Assembly: GCA_028023455.1 (NCBI GenBank)
Contig: JAQFVV010000350.1
Span: forward strand, 498,001 to 562,000
Length of the DNA stretch: 64,000 nucleotides
Direction: 5' to 3'
Source: Epiperipatus broadwayi
Taxonomy: Eukaryota; Onychophora; Udeonychophora; Euonychophora; Peripatidae
The notes under the pieces are model-generated. The model did no database searches. It had not been told where the DNA came from and saw only the letters and a list, made by a program, of their open reading frames with translations. Made by a program: the position numbers and the translations under genes. Shown here piece after piece: positions 40,441 through 51,690 of the stretch (position 1 is its first letter; each line of letters starts with the position of its first letter).

Positions 40441-43345
40441 TTTGATTCCTCTTAGAGATCTTAAAGAAATCGAGCAGGGCAAATTCCTAATGTTCATACC
40501 ATACATTCTTGTCATTGCAACTGTTATTACTATGTCATTATTTGTACAGTACACAGACATGGATGGCTGCTCACTAACACACATTAGCCATCATGCTGAG
40601 CTTATTGGTTTTTTTTACCACTGAGTTTAAGATCAATAAACACCAAGGTCTTTCTTCTCATTACCTGATATGTTTTAACTGAAATACCAGTTGAGTTTTC
40701 TTGAAGCCAGAATAAATGTGTTTGTGAATGGAAAAAATATTTTTTTCCTAATACATATTTACAATCAGAATGACAAAATTAATTCAGAGTGGAGATTGAT
40801 GATGTATCAGACAGAGTGACAAGATTAATTATTCAACTTAATAGCAGATACCAAATGCAGGTAATTCAGGTTTATGCCCCATCAAGTTCTCATAATGATG
40901 AAGTAGTAAAGGATTTTTATATGGGGTTGTATGAAAGGCTTTTGATCAGAGCAAAACATTTTAAATTTGTTATGGGAGATGTTAATGCTAGAATTGGTAA
41001 ACAATTGAAGGATGAAAGTGCTGTAGGTAAATTTGATTATGGTAATAGAAATGAGAGAGGATATAGACTTGTGGTGTTTGCAGAAAAAGAAAAACTTTAT
41101 ATTATTATTATTATTATTATTATTATTTTTTGAAAGAAATGTTAAAAGGAAATGGACATGAAAGCATTCAAATGAAGGTACAGAAGAATTGGATTATACG
41201 TTGTTTAACAGAAACTACATATTTCAAGATTGTAATGTTAATAATAAATTGAACACAGAAAGTGATCATCCATTAGTGAGATGTAAGATACATGTTAATG
41301 CAAAACTAGAGAGACAAAAATTATTAAGAAAAACAATATTCACAGTTGATATGCATAATCTTCAGAAACATTCTAATAAATTTAAATTAAAACTTGCAAA
41401 CTGTTTTCAAATATTAGCAGATTTTAAACATGATTCAGATTTAAATAAAATCAATAGGAATATAACTGCTACATTTTTAAAGACTGTAACAAAGCGAGTT
41501 AGTAGAAAAAAGCAACAACTGATCAATAATATTTCTGAGACTAGAGAATTTATGAAGAAGGAATATGAAAATATATAAAAATGATGCATCAAGAAAGATT
41601 GAATGTCTGGAATTTTGTAAAATGATGTAAAAAAGAATTGATGATGATATAAGCAAGTATAATTGTGAACTAGCAGGGAAAGCTATAGAAGTGAATAAAA
41701 GTCTCAAGAGTGTAAAACAATATTTTAATTTGGTAAGAATGATATCTGCAATTAGAAAAAAATATGGAACTATTACTAAAAAGACAGATGACATCATGAA
41801 ATGTGTAGAAAAACTATATAGTTGTAAAAAAACAAGTATCTCATACAGCTATTATATCTTCTGAATTGCCAAGGATTTTAAATGAAGAAGTGAGACATGC
41901 AATTAAATTTATGAAGAATGTAAAAGATCCACATAATGATGAAATTATAATCATTATCTTAAAAGAAGCAGGTGAAAAAATAAAAATAATTTGGCAAAGA
42001 TATATACCAAATATCTAAATAATAAAGATGTACCAGATGATTGGAAGAATACAGTATTAATATTTAAAAAAAGTGATAAAGAATATATTAGAAATTACAG
42101 ACATATCAGCCTTTTATTAGTTTTGTACAAAATTTTTACTGAGATAATTAAAAGTCATCTACAGAGAATTTTGGATATCAACCAACCAAGTGAATGAGAT
42201 GGATTTAAAAGTGGTTTTATTACAATGGATCATATCCAAGTATTGAGAAAAGTTATAAAAAGGATCAGTAAGTATGACTAGCAATTATGTTTTGGATTTG
42301 TAGATTATAAAAGGCATTTGATTTTATAAGCATTTCTTCTGCGATTAAAGCAATAGATTATCAAGGTATAACCCCCAAATATTGTCATATACTAAAGAAT
42401 ATTTATAAAAATACAACAGCACCAATTAGATTACATAATTATACTAAGAAGGTTAACAATGAAAACTGTGTAAGACAACGTGACTCCATATCTCCAAAAC
42501 TTTTTATAGCAGTGCTGCAAGAAGTATTTTGTAGTTTAAAATGTAAAATTAAAAGAATAAAAATAAATGGAGATTATTTAATTCATTTAGATTTTACAGA
42601 TGATGTAGTTGTTTTTGCAAATAATGTTTAAGAATTTTAGGAATATTCCAAGTGTTATCAGATGAAAGTAAAAATGTAAGACTAAAAGTAAAAAAACTAA
42701 AGTAATGTTCAATGGATTTTTTCAAAAGATGGAAATAATGATTGACAATGATGAATTAGAAAAAGTTATCAACTACAAATATCTTGGCCAAATTATTACT
42801 AAAAATGGAAACATAAGGGATGAAATTAATCATAGAATTAAACTTAGTTGGAGTGCTTTTGGTAAAAATAACTTAATATTAAAAGGAAATATGCCTATGT
42901 GATTGAAAAGGCAAGTTTTGAATAAACATGTTTTACTAGTTTTTACTCATGAATCTGAGACTTGGACACTTAAAAAAAGAGCAATACATAGGCTTTCAAC
43001 CCCTCAAAAAGTATGGAGAGATGTATGTTAGGAGTAACAAGAAGAGATCAAAAACAAAATACATGTAAGATAACAAACAGTTGTTGCTGACATTATTTAA
43101 AGAATTAAGAGATTGAAGTGAAGTTGGGCTGGACATATTGCTAGAAGAGATTATAATAGATGGACAGTTGAAATCTTAAACTGGATTCCAAGAAATTGTA
43201 AAAGACCCAGAATGTGAGATGGATGAATGAAATAAGTAAGTATACATGAGTAATGTAGAGGAGAGAGGCTAGAGATTGGAGAAGATGAAGTGAACTTGGA
43301 GAGAATTTCAATCTGCAGTGGATTGATGATGATTGGCAATAATGG
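40441..43345 (+). mobile_element. RTE-like LINE, decayed copy B
   Basis: The best-preserved RTE copy, but still a pseudogene. After a 5' leader shared with copy A, the endonuclease is readable in the frame from 40789, with VYAP near 40870 and VMGDVNARIG near 40969-40998, followed by GNRNERG. An ATT microsatellite at about 41100-41128 breaks the frame. The next frame (41189-41578) holds DYTLF and the catalytic SDH near 41261. RT pieces lie at 41991-42197 (VPDDWKNTVLIFKK, IRNYRHISLL). A frameshifted DFTDDVVVFAN equivalent lies near 42590-42625. The thumb is at 42705-42902 (YLGQIIT, EINHRIKLSWSAFGK). The C-terminal block at 43128-43320 reads IARRDYNRWTVEILNWIPR. Motif content and order fit the RTE clade. 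Confidence 0.88.
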
Positions 43346-43489
43346 TGATATATAATAAACACATAAATGCTATTCAGGAAAGTATTCATGTAATAAGTTA
43401 CTATAGCTATTTGTTATTTTTATTTATTGTTATTTTAAACATTGTAAAAATTATTTCTGACGTTTTTGTTTATATTTAGAGGTTTATGT

Positions 43490-43675
43490 TATACCCTAAA
43501 CATCACAAGATCACAATTTTCTATGCTTAATAACAAAGGCTAGAAACTGTTCTGGGGATATTGGATGAGTAGGTACTAAATAGGTATCTTATGCACAAAC
43601 CTTCTTGCATCCATTGATTACTCTAGCTTGCTCTGGATGACACTACTGTATGCAGAGTTTTGCCTCTGGTATAGA
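43490..43675 (+). repeat. Repeat X, copy at 43.5 kb
   Basis: Plus-orientation copy. It reads acatcacaagatcacaattt, then ggctagaaactg, then ctggggatattggatgagta, and ends actactgtatgcagagtttt. It sits between RTE copy B and the resumed LTR. Confidence 0.8.
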
Positions 43676-43850
43676 CTTACGTTATTAATTATTGTGAAGT
43701 AAATAAATTATATATTTTATATTATCTTATTAAAATTTTAAAATATAATTGAGTTGGTGAAATTATTACTTTATGAAATTATTGCTTAACCAAACAGAAG
43801 TGTTAGGCTTCCACTATATTCAATTTTATTATTCCGCACTGTAGTTCATA
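43676..43850 (+). repeat. 3' LTR of Gypsy remnant 2, second part
   Basis: Matches 36350-36505 of the 5' LTR: a cgtta(t/c)taat block, attgagttg, aaattattac, gaagtgttaggcttc, and the attcaattttattattccg end. It continues the LTR interrupted near 40200. Confidence 0.65.
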
Positions 43851-43899
43851 GATATAGATAAATGGATGGTGTAACAATCTAATCGGTTATCTGCATTTG

Positions 43900-45600
43900 A
43901 ATTTTCTCGTTAATTGAGTCTGTAAACACTATTTTAAACAGTGGGATGACCAATTGAGAAATACTAAGACTAAATTTATAAATTCATTGTTTAATCTAAA
44001 ACCTCTTAGTATTAGTTTTCATTAACAGATCTGTTTTCGGAATAAATTTTTCTTTTCAATTTTTTATTTGGTTTAACGAAGGATGAGTGAGAGAGTGAGA
44101 TCATGAAAAAAATAAGCAATTCACAAAATATAAATAAATTCCAAAGAATAATTTGTTTATTTATAATGGAAAAAAAATCTGTCTGGAAATTTGGATAGTA
44201 TTTCTTTTTTTTTCATGTTTTAAAAAGTAATGGGGGAGAGGGCTGGGGACAGAAGTAATCATTGTATTATGACTGAATTTTACTTTTTACTGCGATTTTT
44301 TTTTATGGCCAACCATCATTTTCTTAATTTTTTTGGTAAACTTTTATTTTTCTTTACAATTTTTAATTGAATATAAAGAAAAAAGGAGAGAAGGAGTGGA
44401 AGAAATTAATAAATTCTATGTGTTATCTAAAACTTCATACCATTCGTTTTTATTGTCAGGCATTTTATTTTATTTTTGCTAATTTTTGTTTATTGTTTCA
44501 ATTTCTTATTGAGTTTTGAGAAAAGAGGAAAGGAGTATGGAATTATGGATTTTTTTTTCTTTTTTAAAATTTTGATTCATAAGGGTTTTTTTTTTTTAAA
44601 AAAAAAGAACCATTTTCCCATCTGCACATTTCAATAAATAATCAACTTTTTAAAAATTAATTTATAAAGAAATATATATATTTTCTTGCTGTGGTGTTTA
44701 TTTAAATAGTTTTAATTTACAAAAAGTATAATCTAAATCAAATTTTTTTAAAAAAAAAAAATATTGTTGTTTAAAAGCCAGACAGTTCATTTTTATTTGT
44801 AATGTTCAAATGGCTTTGTATTGAATAGAATTAAGCATTAGTCAAAAAGCAATTCGCCACCTTTCCCCCACTTTTCAAAAAGCTAAAAAGAAATAAGAAA
44901 TTAAAACAATACATGCTACATGTTGATGAATTAAATTATAGATACAGTTCATTCATCTTTCCTCACTTTTTCAAAAGTCCATAAGAATGTTTTTAAAATC
45001 ATCCATACTTTTGAAATAAATCTGACAATCAAAAGAAGTTCTTTGAAATAGGTAAGACATGCAATTCACCCCCCCCCTCCTTTTTTAAAAATCCAATAAG
45101 AAAGAAGATCTTAAACAATTTTTAAAGACAAAATCATATTCTAAATCAAATGTGTCCATTACAAATCAAAACAAGTTGTTCGAATTATAAAGACTACAGG
45201 TGCTATACTTTCCTATCCCCATTTTTTAATTAAAAAACCAATAAAAAACATAAATTTACACAAATTTTTAAAAATAGAATAATGTCTAAAAAGAAATCTG
45301 TCATTTATAAATCAAAAGAAAAATTTGAAATTCTAATGCAATCAATTTTTTAAGCCAAAATTAGATATACAATGATGTTGAGAAGCCCAAAGAAAACTTA
45401 CAATTGACCCTTTTTAGAAATTGAAAAAACAAATACTACTAAAAGTTAGCCAAACCCCCCTGCCAATAAAAAATAATAGCAAGAGGTTTTAGATTACACA
45501 TAAGTACTACTATTATGCTAAATTATCTCTTTGTAAAGAAATTTTCAAATAATTGACTAGTTATCCCAGTATATGCTTGCTCATAACTGTTATTTAAACA
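43900..45600. mobile_element. Foldback (FB-like) element with tandem units in its arms
   Basis: A ~1.7 kb inverted-repeat structure centred near 44600 (a T12-A9 hairpin centre). Outer ends match in inverse orientation: taatctaaaacctcttagta at 43992 against the complement of the block ending at about 45500 (gcaagaggttttagattaca), and gggatgaccaattg against the complement of caattatttgactagttatccc-type sequence near 45550. Each arm contains several diverged units of roughly 130-165 bp. Left-arm units carry a purine-rich block (for example ggaaaggag, ggagagaaggag, gggggagagggctgggg) after a cttattg-type motif. Right-arm units carry the complementary pyrimidine-rich block (cacctttcccccac, cacccccccctcc) before caataagaaa. 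No open frame is seen. Confidence 0.7.
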
Positions 45601-45614
45601 GGAAAAACTCTCTA

Positions 45615-45733
45615 TATAATAGTGCCTATGAGTAGGCACTAGATAGGGATTTTATGCACAAGCCTTCTAGTATCCATTGATTACTCTGGCTTGCACTGAG
45701 TGGCACTACTGTATGGAGAGTTTTGCCTGTTTT
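45615..45733 (+). repeat. Repeat X, copy at 45.6 kb
   Basis: A plus-orientation, 5'-shortened copy. It reads gagtaggcactagataggga, then gcacaagccttctag, then gagtggcactactgtatgga, and ends gagttttgcctg. A small hairpin, agtgcctatgagtaggcact, is at its left edge. Confidence 0.85.
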
Positions 45734-46204
45734 TATCCCAGTATTGTTTTATGACATTAAAGCAGTGTTTAAAGACTTAATAAAGGATAAAAATGAAATG
45801 TAAATAGTCAATTAGATCAGTATCAAAGGATGGATAAATAAATGGATAGATAAATAGGTAGATAGATGGGTGGATGAATGTCAACACTTGGCCAATTAAA
45901 TACTACTTTTATATTTAATTTACAACTATATATTGTATGCAAATCTTCACATACTAATTACATCATCATCAAATGTTTAATGTGTTTGGTTAAAAATGCA
46001 AGGAAACAAACAAATCCACCTAGTGGCTCTAGGAATACAATGTTAGTTTCAAGTCCCCTATATTAGGTGGAATTAAAAAAGGATAACGAAGCTTCACTGT
46101 AATATTTTGAAGCTAAACTGAGGGTAAACTCATTACCTTTAAGTGTTATTATCAAAATGAAGAAAACTTAGTTTTCTAACAGCAACAAGGATTTAACTGA
46201 TATC
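45734..46204. other. Spacer with GGAT/GATA-type tetranucleotides
   Basis: No gene was recognised. Degenerate tetranucleotide repeats (gatagataaat, gtagatagatgg, gtggatgaatg) lie at about 45831-45880. Confidence 0.5.
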
Positions 46205-46670
46205 GTTGTGAAAACAAAAATGGCAGAAAATGTATCAAATCAAATGCAGAATAGAGGGGGAAATGCGAGTCAAGAAAACAGCAATATGAATAAACAACTG
46301 ATGGAAGAAGAGAATCCAGTTAACAAAGAGAACACCTCAGGTGATTTGGACTATATATCAACCAAAATATCACAAGGGAAAGAGAAAGCAAATGTTGAAA
46401 GCTTCGAAAAGTTTAAAATTGAAAACAACGTTATCTAAAAGCGAATCAGATTAATAAGAACAAATCTATAAAATCTAAATTTGAAACTGAGAAAAGTAAG
46501 TCAAACAAATTATTTAATGTTAATAACCAAGAATTTAAGTATGAAGAGGCACTACAATCAAAGTATGGGGTAAATAACGTTATGCAAGAGGCTTATGATA
46601 ATATATTGGATTTAATGGATGAGGAAGATGAAAAATCAACTGTTTTAACAAAGTCACTCAATGAATAACT
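46205..46670 (+). pseudogene. Unidentified coding remnant, polar and Asn/Lys/Glu-rich
   Basis: An open frame from ATG at 46208 to 46438 begins MAENVSNQMQNRGG and is rich in N, K, E and Q. One frame over, the reading continues from about 46441 to a stop at 46668, ending with an acidic stretch (DLMDEEDEKS). Together they look like one ~150-codon polar protein broken by a single frameshift. No domain was recognised. Low-complexity polar N-termini occur in LINE ORF1 proteins, including the one at 56441-58950, but no specific similarity was found. It might equally be a host gene fragment. Confidence 0.4.
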
Positions 46671-46849
46671 TTTAATAATGATTGAGAAATTTAAGAAATA
46701 AAAGCGAACAATTCTCTTATCAAGATCATAACCACAGACAAATTCATTTGACAAACTGGATGCTAGACACTCCAGCTAGAAATATCATTTTTGTACCAGT
46801 GACAGAGTTTTGTTGTAATATTTGAGGACACAGGTCTGCACTCCTCATT

Positions 46850-47185
46850 TCTTTCATAGGGGTTGATGATGGCGGTCATTGGGGGTCTGGTTTGTGGGTG
46901 CGGGCTGTTGACAATTATTGCCGCTTCCGGAAAACCTGCTGCGAGGGTACAGGGTCAAAGTTTTCAGTGCCTTTCCCACTCTGATGGGCTGCTGCACTCC
47001 CTTGATGGATTGTTTTTGGGCAGTGCAGATCTGTGCTCGTCCATATATAGATACACCTTGAGTAAGGTTATACAACCCTTTTGTGGATGTTTTTTTATCG
47101 AGCATATGTACTTTGTTTTTACCTTGTAACATTGAAAACTAATATCATGTAGTGGGTGATCAGTCACCTGTGTTTTTTTTTTACC
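46850..47185. other. GC-richer island of unknown origin
   Basis: A sharply bounded ~250 bp block (about 46855-47110) with much higher G and C content than the rest of the window. It is open on both strands (46863-47129 plus; 46854-47132 minus) without recognised motifs. A T-run followed by ttaccttaataaaa lies at its right end. It resembles a piece of a younger retroelement 5' region, but no family was recognised. Confidence 0.35.
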
Positions 47186-48024
47186 TTAATAAAAAAAACA
47201 AAACAAATCATAATATTATAATTTTTTCTTATTAGTATTTACTACATAATATTAACTACCTATCTGCCTGTTTGTCTACCTCCCTTCCAGTCACCAATCA
47301 ATCTACCTACTTACCTAATTATATATTTATTTATCCCTAATTATCTAATTGTCTAAACATTTATTATGTATTTGCATAAAAAATTATAATGAACAATCAT
47401 TTTAATATTAAAAAAAATTACAAACTATAATCACTGTAATTTTAAACAATCTAAGATCAACCCAACAATTATAAGTTTATTTAATTCCATTAACTTCAAT
47501 AGTATAAAGTGTTCTATTTAACAATCATATGTTTATCTAATTCTAATCACTTCAATAGTATAGTGTTTTCTGAACTAAGTAAGAAGCTAACTCAAGTAGA
47601 ATACTCAAAATAAAGTTTAAACTTAAATAAACGTTAGATATATATATATATTCTTGAAATTAAGAGAGTAATCATATGTCAAAAAGAATTAATTATAAAT
47701 TTTATTGTTATTGTTTATAATAAAATCTCTATCTAAAAGAAATGTTTACCACTAAAATAAATCTCTAATCTTTTAAAACAAAAATATAATTTTTAGTTTT
47801 TTTTCTCTTACGCACATCCTCACATGTAATTAATATAAAAAGAATGTCAAAAAAATAAAATTAACGATAAATAAATATTTTTGTATTTATTATATATAAA
47901 TAAACAACTTATTAACATAAGAGAATTATTGGTGACCGAATTATTTACTTTATTAGCTATCTTGAAACATAAAAACAACATTTTTATAAAATAGCTCAAA
48001 ATATAGAATATATAAGTAGAATAT
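47186..48024. other. AT-rich segment with degenerate TACC/TATC repeats
   Basis: No gene was recognised. Decayed pyrimidine-rich tetranucleotide repeats (ctacctatctgcctg, ctacctacttacc) are at about 47257-47355. Confidence 0.45.
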
Positions 48025-48039
48025 TATAAGTAGATAGTT

Positions 48040-48138
48040 TTTTTTTTCATATGTCAAAGCATCGGCTGGGAAGCAAACCCGGCCGAAAAAACTGCTTGTA
48101 AGGCTGCTGTGCTGACCACTCGGCCACCAACACTTGAC
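48040..48138 (-). mobile_element. tRNA-Gly-like micro-SINE, copy f
   Basis: Read on the minus strand it starts gtcaagtgttggtggccg, with an A-box-like ggtggccgagtggtcagc and a B-box-like gggtttgcttcccag, and ends ctttgacatatg plus an A tail (T's at 48040-48048). The target duplication is 15 bp with two mismatches (48025-48039 tataagtagatagtt; 48139-48153 tataactaaatagtt). This copy shows most clearly that leader and trailer can pair (gtcaag with ctttgac). Confidence 0.87.
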
Positions 48139-48389
48139 TATAACTAAATAGTTAAGCAACAAAATTAAACTATTTATAATAATCACGAATTATCAGTGAT
48201 GAGTAACAACATTCTATTGTCCAAATATTTTTTAAAATTTACTTTCAAAAGAAAATAAATGAATATTATATAAAAATAATATTTTTGTAAAAATGTAATA
48301 TAAAAGAATGTAATATTAGGCCCATTATAAGAGATAGAAAATTAATGAGAAATACGTGGAAAAGATATGAACAAGTGCATAAAAAAGCA

Positions 48390-48530
48390 AAAATAATCAT
48401 TAATATTAATAAAATATTGATTACAAGTACCGGTATTAAAAGAAATAGAAGGTAGAGAGAATGTATATGAATGCATAAACTATAAATATTTTAAATTTAT
48501 TGGATATGAAAATCAAATTTTGTTATTAAT
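48390..48530 (+). mobile_element. Possible LINE RT thumb scrap
   Basis: A reading with the pattern INKILITSTGIK ... RECI ... INYKYF ... FIGYEN resembles the post-catalytic thumb of RTE-like or related LINEs, where a lysine-rich strand is followed by a YKYLG motif. Only about 45 codons are readable, with frame changes, so confidence is low. Confidence 0.4.
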
Positions 48531-49350
48531 AATTTTTAAATCTCAAAATTAAAAGAAAATTTATGACATTTAATATTACACTTTTGGAATATCATATATT
48601 AATTTTATATATTAATGTAGACACTAAATTGTCAGTTTAAATTTTTTTTCAACTTAAATGTGTTTTTATGGCTTCTTAAGTGTTTTCTTATCAAAGTTCA
48701 AAACAACTTTGAAATTGTCAACAAAACTGAGATTGTTATTAGATTTTAAATGACAGTAAAAACTGACATTTTTAACTATAATGTATTTATAACGACAACT
48801 ATTTAAATCATAATGGCACTTCCAATAGAAATCAAATACTAGAAGTCTTTAGTCATAAAAACATATTTTAGTAAAAAGCAAAATTATATTAAGTATATAT
48901 GCAACTAATAATTATAAAATATTAATATTATTATCATTATTTTACTGATTTGACACTGGCAGATGAAGTCAGTCTTCAAAAAAGTTCACAATTGATATTA
49001 TGTGTGATGATCTTCAGATGATAGAACTAACCAATAATTAATAATTTCTTGCTCACTTAGGATATAATATTGGTTTTATCAAAAGCTTTACTCTTTCATG
49101 TTTGCTTTTTCATTCTTTCTGCATTCTCTTTACCTTAATATTTTAGTCACTAAGGTTAATATAATACCTAATCAATACAAACTATTCAAGTTAGTGTCTT
49201 AATTTAGTTAGATCAAATGGATTATATATTTGTGCAATCAGACTTTTGTGCATGATAAATTTCAGCATCCCTAGTCTTATGAACAGAGCTGGCCTGAGTG
49301 CATTGTTGATGGTGCATGACTTCAAATTTATCAAGACCCAGATCAGCTTG
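48531..49350. other. AT-rich segment, nothing recognised
   Basis: No gene or repeat boundary was supported. Confidence 0.4.
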
Positions 49351-49358
49351 ATCTATGT

Positions 49359-49728
49359 CAGGGATCCCCAACCTTATGCCCATAGGCACCATGTTGCCCA
49401 CAGACCACTTTACATGTACTCGCCGCTATCCGAACACGATAAAAAATTATTTATCTGATACAAATAAATTTAATTTTTAAAATTTCTTATAAATTATTGT
49501 ATTATATTGTAATCAAATTGTAGGACATACTATACTTTTACAGCGTAAAAATATAAACGTTAATTATATGTTAAAATTTTATTTTTGAAATAAATATTTT
49601 TTTTTGTACATTATGTGTATTATTAACAATATCCAACTATAAATTTACACTGAAAAAATAAATGGTGCCTGCCACCTGGCCAGTATAATAGAATGTGCTC
49701 TTAAGTGCAAAAAGGTTGGGGACACCTG
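49359..49728. mobile_element. hAT-like MITE, family 1, copy 2
   Basis: The termini cagggatccccaacctta and aaaaaggttggggacacctg form inverted repeats. A perfect 8 bp target duplication, atctatgt, is at 49351-49358 and 49729-49736. It shares most of its sequence with copy 1 (24405-24713) but has about 60 extra bases near 49549-49620. There is no transposase. Confidence 0.95.
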
Positions 49729-49739
49729 ATCTATGTCTT

Positions 49740-50479
49740 CTATGAAAATGAAAACATTTTATCATATGCTAAAATAAAATTACATTTCCTTTTTTTGGCT
49801 TTTTAATTTGTAAGACCTACAAAAAATACATAAGCAAAGTAATACAATTGTAGATGTACTAATATGTGGTAATACAGATTTTTCAGTTACATTTAACCTA
49901 AATGTTTTAAAATGTTCTGGTCATATTAATGTGAAATCACTCTTCATTAGCGTTTTTATGTATTGAATCAGAATATGCAAAAAATAATAATAAAATTAGG
50001 ATATTTATTAATTGATTCACAATAAAACAAAGAAAAAAATACTTTATTTTTGCATTATATGTATTCTATTCTGTTTTCTCAAATAATGATTCAATAAAAT
50101 TGCACAAAATCATATTTATAATAAATAAGAAGTTATTTATATATTAGTAGTACTAATTTGTGTAATTTTAATATATCTGAATTTGCAAGTAAAATTATTT
50201 ATTTTTTAAAATAATGACATGTTTTTATCATGTGAAAAAGACTCTCTCCAACTATGATATAAAATCAGTTAATTAAAACAATGAATTCTATATAATTTTA
50301 TTTGAAAAAAGACATAATAGATTATTAAAAAATTATATTTACATTTTTATTTTTTTATTTACTTATTAACTCTCCTGTCTTTGGTGGCCACAGTGTAATA
50401 AATAGCAATTAATTTTAATTAGATCTATTATAATCATTTTGTTTTTTATTTTGTGTCATCTGGAATCTTAGTAATAGAA
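49740..50479. other. AT-rich segment, nothing recognised
   Basis: No gene or repeat was recognised. Confidence 0.4.
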
Positions 50480-50754
50480 TAATTTTTGGTAAACATGAAG
50501 TTACCAGGTTACCACAAAATTTTGTAGTTCAAATTTTTTTCACCAGAATGTTTCTTGTCGAATTATTTAAAAATTTGTTGTGAAATATCAAATACACAGT
50601 GGCATAAAATTATAATATAAAAAATAATTATATTATAAAAAGTAATTTATTAAAATAATAACAATATATCCTACTAATTTCATAATTACTGTCCATTGTA
50701 GTTTTCACTTATAATAGTGATAAAATTCACAAAGACGGCATCAGTCGTATAAAG

Positions 50755-51278
50755 CAGTGGTCTTCAACCATTTCACACCTGTGGACCAGTAAAAATAAGG
50801 ATAAGGTTTTGTGGACCAACAGAAATCTATAGATAAATTTGCTTAAAGATATAAACTGTGTAGCCTTAGATAAGCATAATTGTTATAACTGATCAAAACA
50901 ACAATGTTAAATACACAAAATGCAGTTATATATATATATATATGGAGTTTGTATAATAATACACCTTTTTTTTAAATTTTGAATTTTTTTAAAAAAGTAA
51001 CAAAAAATTTAATTCTACCCCCTTCCCCCCATAAAAATCTGTGATAACTAGAAAAAAAAAATTACGTATGATTGATTAGATTTTGTTTTCGTTCTGTTTT
51101 TTTTTTTTTAATTGGGTAAAAATGAGATGAAAAAATAAATAAAAATTGTTTATATTAATTAAAAGTTTAAACTCTTATTATTTTGTTATTACAATCTTTC
51201 CTGCCAATCTACCAGTGAATCAGTAAAAAACTTCCATGGCCCGGCACTGGTCAGCAGACCAAGGGTTGAAGAACACTG
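50755..51278. mobile_element. hAT-like MITE, family 2, nested in the Merlin arm
   Basis: The termini cagtggtcttcaacc and gggttgaagaacactg form inverted repeats typical of hAT elements. Subterminal blocks ctgtggaccagtaaaaat and ggcactggtcagcagacc also pair loosely. The flanking 8 bp, gtataaag and atatagag, agree at 6 of 8 positions. There is no transposase. Its ends differ from family 1. Confidence 0.85.
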
Positions 51279-51317
51279 ATATAGAGAGTCCTAAAAGCAA
51301 ATTCCTGTAGGTAGGAT

Positions 51318-51690
51318 TCAAATAAAAGTACTGCTGGTAACACACTGATGTTTGAGCTTGCATTTAGTTCTCATCCATAGATTTCCCACATTTTGTGTAT
51401 GGATATCAGGGTCATGAGGATCAATAAAATTCTCCAGGTATAGAATGACAGTGTGTATATATACACCATTACAGGTTGTGCTTAAGTTGTATATATCCCA
51501 TCCATCCATAGTGATGTGGGTCCCTGGCAAAATATTCTTGTATTTATGCTTTGAGAGTTGCAACTGATCGGTTGAGGACCTCTACCATGAAACACTTTTC
51601 TGAATTTCTCTCTATCCCACCAAAGACCCAATGACCTTCTCGAATTGCTCCTTGGTGATATTTTCAATGAAAATATTTCTTAATAATTTC
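51318..51690 (-). pseudogene. Merlin/ISXO2-like DDE transposase fragment
   Basis: Two overlapping minus-strand frames carry the C-terminal half of the catalytic domain. The upstream frame (51482-51667) has LGLWWDREKFRKVFHG, corresponding to the strand after the first Asp. The downstream frame (51318-51563) has ILPGTHITMDGWDIYNL, containing the second catalytic Asp, then the family-typical NFIDP, and then HTQNVGNLW. The third acidic residue, usually Glu in an IES-type motif, is replaced here by Gly. The first Asp and the whole N-terminal region are missing, so the enzyme is dead. The family assignment comes from the D-GW-YN / NF-DP / HTQ-LW pattern. Confidence 0.8.

Noticed and set aside
41407-41797. 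Minus-strand open frames over RTE copy B
   Set aside because: Shadows of the plus-strand LINE; hydrophobic translations come from reversed A-rich coding.
43900-45600. CRISPR-like or satellite array
   Set aside because: Units are diverged, invert at the centre and lack unique spacers; an FB-like foldback fits better.
46863-47129. Small plus-strand protein with a hydrophobic N-terminus in the GC-rich island
   Set aside because: Overlapping open frames on both strands and no motif; openness is explained by the higher GC content, so it is not called as a gene.
51318-51667. Possible host gene exon between inverted repeats
   Set aside because: The D-GW-YN and HTQ-LW pattern and flanking TIRs with an 8 bp duplication mark it as transposase.
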